Source of the DNA: Treponema sp.
Lineage (GTDB): Bacteria > Spirochaetota > Spirochaetia > Treponematales > Breznakiellaceae
Length of the DNA: 44,505 nt
Reading direction: 5' to 3'
NCBI GenBank assembly: GCA_031268975.1
Contig: JAIRWM010000083.1
Span: 1-44,505 of the forward strand
Position numbers and translations under genes: made by a program. The notes under the pieces are model-generated. The model saw only the letters and a list, made by a program, of their open reading frames with translations. It was not told where the DNA came from and did no database searches. Positions 23,666 through 31,281 of the stretch are shown here, in pieces; within the stretch, counting starts at the first letter, position 1; each line of letters begins with the position of its first letter.

Positions 23666-24973
23666 ATGTTAAAATATTTCATACAGGTGGTGCAGTACGC
23701 GCTGCCTGGGGCAATTCCGGTTTCCCTGCTCTGGGCCTTTTTTTACGGCCGGGCCGGGAAAACCCGGAAAAGCCAATCCGAAGAAGATCCTTCCCGGTCC
23801 GGGGGGATTTTTGGCGTTGACGCTTTCACCCTGGGCGCCGCGGCCGGAACGGCGGCGGCGCTTGTTCTCTCTATTCTGCGAAGCTTTACCCGGCTTGTTA
23901 ACCGGGAATACGTAAACATCGCCGTTTTGTCTCTGGCGATTCCGGCGGCCGTCGTTTTTATGCTGCTTTTACCGGACGCTCTGAAAGAATCAAAGAAAAA
24001 TCCGCTTCGGGAAAAAATTATCGAATGGACCGGCGCGGCTGCCGTCGCCCTTCTTCTGTTTTACACCCTGCCTACGATTTTTCTGTATGTCAGGGAATTT
24101 GTTCCCCCGGGAGAAAGCGCCTTTAGTACCGGAGTGCTCTTCAAGCTTGCCGGTTTCCTCGCGGGGATTTTTTTGGTATTCCTTTCCTGTCTGGCGCTTT
24201 TCCACGCGGCAATGAACCTGCGCCCCGGGACGCGTCTTGTGGGAATCATCCTTTCGGCCGTTCTTGCGACCGGCATAGTGAATCATCTTTTTGTAATTGT
24301 CCAGGTTCTTTTGGCCAGGCGGATCATCAGGGCGCCCCGCTGGCTGTTCAGGATTATTATTGAAGTTATCAACCACAACGTGGTTTTTCTCTATATCATC
24401 ATGGGACTGTCCCTTGTTATCCCCGTTGTTCTTTTTCTGCAAAACCGCGCGATTTCCGAATCCTGGCGGAACCCGGCGGAACACCGGAAGCTCAAGGCGT
24501 CAAAGCGTTCGCTGAGGCGCTGGAGCGCCGCCGCCGTTTTGTCGTACACGGCCGCCGTTCTTACGCTGACCTCGGTAAAAGCGTATTCCGAGCGGCCCGT
24601 AACGCTGAGCCCCGCGGAACCCATCACCATTGCGGGAGATGAGATTATCATTCCACTTGAAAAAATAAACGATCGGCGGCTGCACCGGTACAATTACACC
24701 GCCGCCGAAAATATTGAAATGCGGTTCATTGTCATACTAAAAAGCGAAACGGCCTACGGAGTCGGTCTTGACGCCTGCGACATCTGCGGGCCCACCGGCT
24801 ACTATGAACGAAAAGACGGCGTCGTCTGCCGCCTGTGCGACGTGGTCATGAACACTTCGACCATCGGTTTTAAGGGCGGCTGTAATCCCGTGCCTCTGGC
24901 CTATGCCATGCGGCAGGGCAGCATGGTAATCCGGACGGCGGACCTTGAAGCCGAACGGCTCAGATTCAAATAG
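23666..24973 (+). CDS. DUF2318 membrane protein with Cys-rich C-terminus
   Basis: 435 residues. About eight transmembrane helices span residues ~4-310. A C-terminal extracytoplasmic DUF2318 domain (~315-435) contains CDICGPTGYY, CRLCDVVMN and GGCNPVP, i.e. two CxxC pairs and a further Cys that could hold a metal or Fe-S centre or a redox disulfide. Homologues sit next to FTR1-P19 genes in Campylobacter (Cj1660) and other bacteria and are thought to supply redox chemistry for iron transfer; the reaction is not proven. AAAGGCG precedes the ATG. It is the third gene of the operon, 19 bases after the lipoprotein. Confidence 0.87.
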   Translation: MLKYFIQVVQYALPGAIPVSLLWAFFYGRAGKTRKSQSEEDPSRSGGIFGVDAFTLGAAAGTAAALVLSILRSFTRLVNREYVNIAVLSLAIPAAVVFMLLLPDALKESKKNPLREKIIEWTGAAAVALLLFYTLPTIFLYVREFVPPGESAFSTGVLFKLAGFLAGIFLVFLSCLALFHAAMNLRPGTRLVGIILSAVLATGIVNHLFVIVQVLLARRIIRAPRWLFRIIIEVINHNVVFLYIIMGLSLVIPVVLFLQNRAISESWRNPAEHRKLKASKRSLRRWSAAAVLSYTAAVLTLTSVKAYSERPVTLSPAEPITIAGDEIIIPLEKINDRRLHRYNYTAAENIEMRFIVILKSETAYGVGLDACDICGPTGYYERKDGVVCRLCDVVMNTSTIGFKGGCNPVPLAYAMRQGSMVIRTADLEAERLRFK

Positions 24974-24981
24974 GAGAAGCG

Positions 24982-26295
24982 ATGTTTTGGAGAATGGTAC
25001 GGGGCGCCCTTTTCAGGCAGCGCGGAAAAATGCTGATGGTGGCTTTTACCATCGCCCTTGGATCTTCCCTTGCCACGGCGATGCTGAACGTCATGTTCGA
25101 CGTGGGCGATAAAGTAAACCAGGAACTGAAAACCTACGGGGCCAACATCAACGTCATGCCCCGGGGCGCGTCCCTTTTGGACGACCTCTACGGGGTAAAC
25201 GAAGGCGCCGGGGTTCAGGACAAGTATCTTTACGAAGCGGAACTGGGAAATATAAAAACCATTTTCTGGGCCTTTAACATTGTCGACTTTACGCCCTATC
25301 TTTCCACCAGGGTCGCCCTGGACACAGAACGGGCCGCCGGAACCTCGGAAACCGGACCGGTCCGCCTTGTGGGAACATGGTTTAATCACCGGCTGGATCT
25401 TCCCACCGGGGAAACCGTCAATACCGGCATAAAACCCCTTAAAAACTGGTGGGATGTAGAAGGCGTCTGGATTTCCGACAACGACGACGGAATTATGGTC
25501 GGGCGGGAACTTGCCGGACGTTACGGTATTTCCTCCGGCGATACCGTTACCCTGAAAATTGTTGACGGAACCACGGATAAAAAACTCACCCTCGGTGTAA
25601 AAGGAATTTTCCACGCCGGAGGAGACGAGGATCAGTATATTTATGCGCCGCTGGCCCTTGTACAGGAACTCAGCTCAATGCAGGGACTGGTAAGCCGCGT
25701 GGAAGTCAGCGCCCTTGCCACTCCGGACAACGAGCTTTCCCGCCGCGCCGCCCAGGATCCCGCAAGCCTTTCCCCAAAAGACAGGGAAACCTGGTACTGC
25801 ACCGCCTATGTCAGCGCGATCTGTTATCAGATTGATGAAGTGCTCACCGATTCCGTTTCCAAGCCCATACGGCAGGTAGCCGAATCGGAAGGGGCGATTC
25901 TGGAAAAGACCCAGCTGCTTATGCTGCTTATCACCGTACTGAGCCTCGCCGGTTCGGCCCTGGGTATTTCCAACCTGGTTACCGCCGACGTAATGGAACG
26001 TTCCGCGGAGATCGGGCTTCTCAAGGCCGTCGGCGCGTGGGACGGGCCCGTGTCCCGGCTTGTGCTTACCGAGGTCCTTATCACCGGCATTGTGGGCGGG
26101 GTCGCGGGGTATTTCACGGGCCTCGGCTTTGCCCGGATTATCGGGGAAACGGTATTTTCCTCAGCCATTACCGTAAAACCGGTGGTAATACCGCTGGTGG
26201 CGGTTCTGGTATTTTTGGTAACGATGGCGGGCAGTATCCCTTCCATACGGCTTCTTCTCTCCCTCCGCCCGGCGGAAGTGCTGCACGGACGATAA
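24982..26295 (+). CDS. ABC transporter permease, MacB/FtsX type (first)
   Basis: This 437-residue protein has one N-terminal helix (~13-35), a large extracytoplasmic MacB_PCD domain (~40-300) with NVMPRGASLLDD and GRELAGRYGISSGDTV, and three C-terminal helices (~310-430) with the FtsX core (ERSAEIGLLKAVGAW, a coupling segment). It pairs with the next permease. Such pairs lie in FTR1-P19 iron operons of Campylobacter type and may move or energise a periplasmic component rather than import iron directly. AGGAGAAGCG before the ATG; 8 bases after the DUF2318 gene. Confidence 0.88.
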   Translation: MFWRMVRGALFRQRGKMLMVAFTIALGSSLATAMLNVMFDVGDKVNQELKTYGANINVMPRGASLLDDLYGVNEGAGVQDKYLYEAELGNIKTIFWAFNIVDFTPYLSTRVALDTERAAGTSETGPVRLVGTWFNHRLDLPTGETVNTGIKPLKNWWDVEGVWISDNDDGIMVGRELAGRYGISSGDTVTLKIVDGTTDKKLTLGVKGIFHAGGDEDQYIYAPLALVQELSSMQGLVSRVEVSALATPDNELSRRAAQDPASLSPKDRETWYCTAYVSAICYQIDEVLTDSVSKPIRQVAESEGAILEKTQLLMLLITVLSLAGSALGISNLVTADVMERSAEIGLLKAVGAWDGPVSRLVLTEVLITGIVGGVAGYFTGLGFARIIGETVFSSAITVKPVVIPLVAVLVFLVTMAGSIPSIRLLLSLRPAEVLHGR

Positions 26296-26309
26296 CGAAA
26301 AGGCGCATA

Positions 26310-27443
26310 ATGAACAGACAGCGGTTTTATCTGAAGATGACGGCGAGTTCCCTGCTCAGGCGGAAGTCCAGGATGCTGGTCGCCCTTTTGGCGGTAACCA
26401 TCGGCGCGACAATACTGTCGGGGCTCATCACCATTTACTACGACATCCCCAGGCAGATGGGTCAGGAATTCCGCTCTTACGGGGCGAACTTTGTCATCCT
26501 GCCGTCGGGAAACACGGCGTCCATGAGCATGGAACTGGCGGAAAAAGCCCTCTCCCTTCTGCCACCTGAAAGCGTAACCGGCATCGCTCCGTACCGCTAT
26601 CACCTTGTAAAGATCAACGAACAGCCTTTTATGTCGGCGGGAACAGACCTTGCCGGCGCAAGGAAAACAAGCCCGTACTGGCTTGTACAGGGCCGCTGGC
26701 CGGGCGCCGCGGGGGAAGCCCTTATCGGGCAGGAAACGGCCAACACGATACGGCTTCTTCCCGGAAGCGCATTTACCGTCAAGGGAAACGGCGCCGAAGG
26801 GCCTTTCAGCGTCGACTTTACCGTATCGGGGATACTCCAGACAGGCGGCGCCGAAGAAGCGTTTATCTTTATGGCCCTTCCCGATTTTGAGGCGATGGTC
26901 GGGGAAAAAGATAAAATCGACGTGATTGAGTGCAGCGTTTCCGCGGGCTTGAGCGTTCTGGAAAACCTCGCGCGGGAAATTGGCGAAACCATGCCGGAAC
27001 TCAGTCCCCGGCTTGTAAAACGCCTTACCGATTCCGAAGGCGCCGTGTTGACAAAACTCCAGGCCCTTGTCGCCCTGGTAACAAGTATTGTGCTGCTGCT
27101 TATCATGATATGCGTGGCAACCACCATGATGGCGGTGGTGGCGGAACGGAGACGGGAAATCGGGCTGCGAAAAGCACTGGGCGCTTCCAACAAAGGCCTT
27201 GTGATGGAATTTATGGGAGAGGGGATTTTCCTCGGCGGATTCGGCGGCATTCTCGGCGCGGCGGCGGGCTACGGTTTCGCCCAGGCTGTGGGGCTTAACG
27301 TGTTCAACCGCTCGGTCGCCTTTAACCCCCTGTTTGTCCTGCTCACGCTGGCCGCGTCGATTATTATTACCGTTCTGGCCTGTGTCATCCCGGTGCGAAA
27401 CGCCGCAGATGTGGACCCGGCCATTGTACTGCGCGGAGAGTAA
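26310..27443 (+). CDS. ABC transporter permease, MacB/FtsX type (second)
   Basis: This 377-residue paralogue of the preceding permease has the same plan: an N-terminal helix (LVALLAVTIGATILSGLITI), an extracytoplasmic domain (RQMGQEFRSYGANFVILPSG) and three C-terminal helices with ERRREIGLRKALGAS as the coupling motif. The shared motif SYGANFVILP/TYGANINVMP shows that the two arose by duplication. The start is the ATG at 26310 after AAAAGG; upstream codons in frame belong to the other frame of the first permease. Confidence 0.88.
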   Translation: MNRQRFYLKMTASSLLRRKSRMLVALLAVTIGATILSGLITIYYDIPRQMGQEFRSYGANFVILPSGNTASMSMELAEKALSLLPPESVTGIAPYRYHLVKINEQPFMSAGTDLAGARKTSPYWLVQGRWPGAAGEALIGQETANTIRLLPGSAFTVKGNGAEGPFSVDFTVSGILQTGGAEEAFIFMALPDFEAMVGEKDKIDVIECSVSAGLSVLENLAREIGETMPELSPRLVKRLTDSEGAVLTKLQALVALVTSIVLLLIMICVATTMMAVVAERRREIGLRKALGASNKGLVMEFMGEGIFLGGFGGILGAAAGYGFAQAVGLNVFNRSVAFNPLFVLLTLAASIIITVLACVIPVRNAADVDPAIVLRGE

Positions 27444-27454
27444 AGGAGATACCT

Positions 27455-28117
27455 GTGGATTTACTGGAATTGAAGAACATTAGCAAAACGTATGGAAACC
27501 TTGACGCGCTGAAGCACATTGACCTTACCGTGCGGCAGGGAGAGTGGCTTGCCATTATGGGACCGTCGGGATCGGGAAAAACAACAATGATGAACATTAT
27601 CGGCTGCATGGACAAGCCTTCATCGGGTTCCGTTTTTTTGGACGGCGTCAACATTTCCAAAGAAAGCGCGAAAAATCTAACCACCACAAGACGGGATAAA
27701 ATCGGCCTTATTTTCCAGCAGTTCCATTTGGTGAACTACCTTACCGCCCTGGAAAACGTAATGGTCGCCCAGTATTATCACAGCCTTCCCGACGAAAAAG
27801 AAGCGCTGGAAGCCCTTGACCGGGTAGGCCTTTCCGGCAGGGCAAAACATCTGCCCAGCCAGCTTTCCGGGGGCGAACAACAGCGGGTGTGCATTGCCCG
27901 CGCCCTTATCAATTACCCCAAGCTCATTCTGGCGGACGAACCCACGGGAAACCTCGATGAAGCAAACGAAAGCATTGTCATCGACATTTTCAAAAAACTC
28001 CACGCGGAAGGCAGCACCATTATTGTGGTAACCCATGACCCGGAAGTCGCCGAAGACGCTGAACGTACCGTGGTACTGGAACATGGAAAAATCGCGCGGA
28101 TAGCGAACAAGGGATAA
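27455..28117 (+). CDS. ABC transporter ATPase of the iron operon (MacB/LolD type)
   Basis: This 220-residue ATPase has Walker [10 protein letters not shown] (~37-45), a Q-loop QQFHL, signature [15 protein letters not shown] and Walker [14 protein letters not shown], then a switch histidine in VTHD. It is of the LolD/MacB class that works with FtsX-like permeases, so it should serve the two preceding genes. The start is GTG at 27455 behind AAAGGAG. The gene order permease-permease-ATPase following FTR1, P19 and DUF2318 matches Cj1658-Cj1663. Confidence 0.93.
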   Translation: MDLLELKNISKTYGNLDALKHIDLTVRQGEWLAIMGPSGSGKTTMMNIIGCMDKPSSGSVFLDGVNISKESAKNLTTTRRDKIGLIFQQFHLVNYLTALENVMVAQYYHSLPDEKEALEALDRVGLSGRAKHLPSQLSGGEQQRVCIARALINYPKLILADEPTGNLDEANESIVIDIFKKLHAEGSTIIVVTHDPEVAEDAERTVVLEHGKIARIANKG

Positions 28118-28139
28118 CTTTACCACTTTGGAGGAAAAT

Positions 28140-28568
28140 ATGCGTAAGAAAACAAAGCGCGTTTTATTGCCGGCGGCCCTGCTCCTGGCGGCCCTGTTCC
28201 TGGCGGCCTGCGGAAACGCCGAGCTGCGCGACGGGGTGTACGCGGGGCGGAGCGGAGAAGACGATACCGGCGCCTGGGCGGAAGTAAGCGTTACCATTTC
28301 CCAGGGAAAGGTACAGGCCTGTAAATTTATCTCAAGACAAAAAGACGGAACCGTCAAAGGCGAAGATTACGGAAAAATCAACGGGGAAATTTCCAACCGC
28401 GACTTTTACGAAGAGGCCCAACTGGCGGTAGCGGCAATGAAAAAATACAACGCCGAATACCTGAAAGCGGGAAACCTTGACGACGTACAAGCGGTCTCCG
28501 GCGCAACCAATTCATACAATCAGTTTCTTGAAGCGGTAGACGATGCGCTGAAAACGGCGAAAAAGTGA
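28140..28568 (+). CDS. FMN-binding lipoprotein of the iron operon
   Basis: This 142-residue lipoprotein has a signal with lipobox LAAC ending at Cys24. The rest is a single FMN_bind domain: DGVYAGRSGEDDTGAWAEVS, KDGTVKGEDYG and the flavinylation-type motif SGATNS at 120-125, where Thr123 would carry covalently linked FMN. In most members an Asp sits three residues before SGAT; here that position is Gln117, though Asp lies slightly earlier, so modification is not certain. In Campylobacter-type operons this slot holds thioredoxin-like genes; a flavin carrier here could deliver electrons to DUF2318 or to ferric iron. No ApbE flavin transferase is in the window. Strong ribosome-binding site, GGAGG. 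Confidence 0.85.
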   Translation: MRKKTKRVLLPAALLLAALFLAACGNAELRDGVYAGRSGEDDTGAWAEVSVTISQGKVQACKFISRQKDGTVKGEDYGKINGEISNRDFYEEAQLAVAAMKKYNAEYLKAGNLDDVQAVSGATNSYNQFLEAVDDALKTAKK

Positions 28569-28681
28569 CCCTCCCCGTCCGCGAATTATTTGGATACATA
28601 CGGCGGTTTCGGGCAAGTTGCCGGGAATGACGGAACTTTTTCGGAAATGTAAAGAAAATACGGGTGTGCCGCGGGATTCTC

Positions 28682-28710
28682 TTGACATTTAAGAGTTATA
28701 TGCTTATAAC
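28682..28710 (+). promoter_or_regulatory. Promoter of the DUF2325 gene with dyad
   Basis: TTGACA (28682-28687), a 17-base spacer and TATAAC (28705-28710). GTTATA TGCT TATAAC (28695-28710) is a dyad overlapping the -10. Same promoter layout as the flavodoxin, FTR1 and Fur units. Confidence 0.6.
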
Positions 28711-28750
28711 ATATATGTAAGATTAGACTAACAAAAAAGGAAGGCATGTT

Positions 28751-29029
28751 ATGAGCATAGTAATTATCGGCGGGCACGACAGAATGGTCTGTCAATACAG
28801 GGATATTTGTAAAAAATACGGCTGCAAGGCGAAAATTTACACCCAGGCGGCAAACAATCTGGAGTGTCTTATCGGAAACCCTGATTTAATCGTCCTCTTT
28901 ACCAATCCGGTGTCCCATGAAATGGTCAAAATAGCGAAAAAAACGGCGGCCCACAGGGCTATCGCCATTGTGCAGTCCCACAACGGCAGCGCCAGCTCCT
29001 TGCGCAGTATTTTGGACAACCGGGTATAA
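28751..29029 (+). CDS. DUF2325 family small protein
   Basis: This 92-residue cytosolic protein of unknown function is built as a single Rossmann-like alpha/beta unit: MSIVIIGGHDRM at the start (the conserved GGH), CKKYGCKAKIY, LIVLFTNPVSHEMVKIAKK and a C-terminal IAIVQSHNGSASSLRSIL. Members often neighbour iron, rubrerythrin or flavodoxin genes in anaerobes, consistent with its place after the iron operon. It has its own promoter 40 bases upstream. AAAAAAGGAAGG serves as ribosome-binding site. Confidence 0.85.
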   Translation: MSIVIIGGHDRMVCQYRDICKKYGCKAKIYTQAANNLECLIGNPDLIVLFTNPVSHEMVKIAKKTAAHRAIAIVQSHNGSASSLRSILDNRV

Positions 29030-29052
29030 TACCGGCCGGTGCGCCTGCAGGC

Positions 29053-29081
29053 TTGACAAAGCGCCTTTCACCCCGTAGCGT
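29053..29081 (+). promoter_or_regulatory. Possible recQ promoter
   Basis: TTGACA (29053-29058), 17 bases, TAGCGT (29076-29081), 18 bases before the recQ ATG. The -10 is poor, and no Shine-Dalgarno lies in the short leader. Confidence 0.4.
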
Positions 29082-29098
29082 ATCTTCACAAGCCGCGC

Positions 29099-30961
29099 AT
29101 GAACAAAAAAGACGTACTCAGGAAGTATTTTGGATACCGGCAGTTCCGTCCCGGACAGGAAGATGCCATAAACGCGATCCTCTCGGGCAGGGATGTCCTT
29201 GCGGTGATGCCCACCGGGGCGGGAAAGTCTCTGTGCTACCAGATCCCCGCCCTGATGCTCGACGGCCTCACACTGGTTATTTCGCCGCTCATCTCCCTCA
29301 TGAAAGATCAGGTGAAGGCCATGGAAGCGGCCGGAGTTCCCGCGGCCTTTCTCAACAGTTCTCTCAGCCCCGGCGAATACACGGAAACGGTATCCCGGGC
29401 GGTGGAAGGGCGTTACCGGATACTCTACATCGCCCCGGAACGGCTGCGAAAAGGACTGCCGCCCCAGCTTGCCCGGTCCCCGGAAACACCGGTCAGCCTT
29501 GTAGTTGTTGACGAAGCCCACTGCGTTTCCCAGTGGGGACTCGATTTCCGCCCCAGCTATCTGGAGATAACCGCCTTTATCGGCCAGTTGAAAAAGCGTC
29601 CGGTCACCGCGGCGTTTACCGCCACCGCCACGGCAAAGGTGAAAGACGACATAGAGCGGATTTTGGCGCTCCGGAATCCCTGCTCGGTGACCACGGGCTT
29701 TGACCGGAGCAACCTCTATTTTGAAGTGAAAAAACCGAAGGACAAACTCAGCGTCCTTTTGGAATGTCTTGAAGAACGGCATGACAAAAGCGGGATCATT
29801 TATTGTGCGACCCGTAAGACCGTGGAGAAGGTCTGCCGCACGCTGGAGGGCAGGGGACTTGGGGTAACGCGGTACCACGCCGGCCTTGACGACCGGGAAC
29901 GGCGGAATAATCAGGATGATTTTATTTACGATCGCAAACCGCTGATTGTGGCGACAACCGCGTTCGGCATGGGAATTGATAAATCAAACGTGTCTTTTGT
30001 GATCCATTACAACATGCCGAAAAACATCGAAAGCTACTATCAGGAAGCCGGGCGCGCCGGACGGGACGGGGAAAAAGCGGACTGCATTCTCCTTTACAGT
30101 CCCCAGGACGTACAGATCAACAAGTTCATTATCAGCGGCAGCCGGGACGAAGACGGAGTAAAAGACAAAGCCCAGGTGGAACACAATCTTGACCTCCTCA
30201 GGGAAATGACATTCTACGCCACCACCGGCGACTGCCTCCGCTCCCGGCTGCTTTCGTACTTTGGTGAAAACAGCCCCGCTTACTGCGGCAACTGCTCCAA
30301 CTGCGACACCGTTTTTGACGAAACCGACATTACCCTCCCCGCCCGGAAAATCGTCTCCTGCGTATACCGTCTTAAAGAGCGGGGCCTTTCCTTTGGCAAG
30401 GTTATGGCGATTAACATTCTCCGGGGCAACAAAAACGAAAAAATCCGCGCCTTCCGCCTCGAGTCCCTGAGCGTCTACGGCATTATGGCCGATACCGATC
30501 CTCACCGGACGCGGCTTGTCATGGATCATCTGATTGAAAAAAACTATCTTTGTCTTGACGGTGATAAATATCCCGTTTTGACTTTAGGCCCGCGGTGGCA
30601 GGAAGTTACCGGGCAAAAATCCATTACGATGATGCTGCCGAAAGAAACCGTCAAAAAACCGGATACAGAGCGCCTGGTGGACAGCGGAAAAGCCGCCGGG
30701 GGCGGTGAAAAAAACGCGGAAAAAAATGACGCGCCGCCAAATGAAAAACTATTTTTCCGGCTTAAGGAACTGCGGACGCGGTTGGCGCAGGAAGCCGGAG
30801 TACCGGCTTACATTGTGTTTTCCGACGCCGCCTTACGGGATATGTGCCGGAAACAGCCGCGCACCCGGGAACAGTTTCTGGATGTCGCCGGAGTGGGGGC
30901 GGTGAAGCTGGAAAAATACGGGGAAGCGTTTATGCGGGCGATCCGGGAATACAGACAGTAA
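29099..30961 (+). CDS. recQ: ATP-dependent DNA helicase RecQ
   Basis: This 620-residue superfamily 2 3'-5' DNA helicase acts in recombination and repair of stalled forks. The N-terminus has the RecQ motif 0 FGYRQFRPGQEDAI, Walker A TGAGKS (39-44), DEAH (138-141) and the aromatic-rich loop. The second helicase lobe has AFGMGIDKSNV and QEAGRAGRDG. The RQC zinc site is CLRSRL..YCGNCSNC, and a C-terminal HRDC domain (~550-618) ends in FLDVAGVGAVKLEKYGEAF. A charged linker around 525-545 (GGGEKNAEKND) joins RQC to HRDC. Full-length family architecture. Single gene. Confidence 0.96.
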   Translation: MNKKDVLRKYFGYRQFRPGQEDAINAILSGRDVLAVMPTGAGKSLCYQIPALMLDGLTLVISPLISLMKDQVKAMEAAGVPAAFLNSSLSPGEYTETVSRAVEGRYRILYIAPERLRKGLPPQLARSPETPVSLVVVDEAHCVSQWGLDFRPSYLEITAFIGQLKKRPVTAAFTATATAKVKDDIERILALRNPCSVTTGFDRSNLYFEVKKPKDKLSVLLECLEERHDKSGIIYCATRKTVEKVCRTLEGRGLGVTRYHAGLDDRERRNNQDDFIYDRKPLIVATTAFGMGIDKSNVSFVIHYNMPKNIESYYQEAGRAGRDGEKADCILLYSPQDVQINKFIISGSRDEDGVKDKAQVEHNLDLLREMTFYATTGDCLRSRLLSYFGENSPAYCGNCSNCDTVFDETDITLPARKIVSCVYRLKERGLSFGKVMAINILRGNKNEKIRAFRLESLSVYGIMADTDPHRTRLVMDHLIEKNYLCLDGDKYPVLTLGPRWQEVTGQKSITMMLPKETVKKPDTERLVDSGKAAGGGEKNAEKNDAPPNEKLFFRLKELRTRLAQEAGVPAYIVFSDAALRDMCRKQPRTREQFLDVAGVGAVKLEKYGEAFMRAIREYRQ

Positions 30962-31281
30962 CCTTCCCCTCCCCCACTGACGGCCTTTCGTCTTTATATT
31001 AGCTTATCACAGCTTCACTGTGTTAAGGCTGCCGGTGAGCCCTGCTCCGCGGATGTTCATTTGAAAATGTAAAGCGGGCGGTAACAAATCAGCTTGGATA
31101 TGAAAAACATGACCGGTTGTGTTCCGGTTTTAGCCGCATCCGGCCAGGCGCGTCCTCCCGCCCCCGCAAATAGGGCTGTCCGGGGGTTTGGTACGCAAAC
31201 TGTGTTTGCGGCTTCCCGGACAGTCCCTGCATTTGCTCCTGTTTCGTTGAAGCGGTGCGCAAATGCCGCCCTGAACCCCGC
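30962..31281. other. Convergent intergenic gap with hairpin repeat
   Basis: This 320-base gap between recQ and the convergent trpB2-like gene holds the GGGCTGTCCG hairpin at 31166-31236 and a weak CACAG/CTGTG dyad near 31008. A 93-residue rightward frame starts at 31094 but runs through the hairpin and into trpB2 antisense, so I reject it as a gene. Confidence 0.5.
31166..31236. repeat. GGGCTGTCCG hairpin repeat, copy 2
   Basis: AGGGCTGTCCGGG (31172-31184) pairs with CCCGGACAGTCCC (31215-31227) with two mismatches that can pair as G-U. The stem extends outward (GCAAAT/ATTTGC) and the loop has its own CAAAC/GTTTG stem. Same core as 20196-20252 and the same setting between convergent genes. 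Confidence 0.6.
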
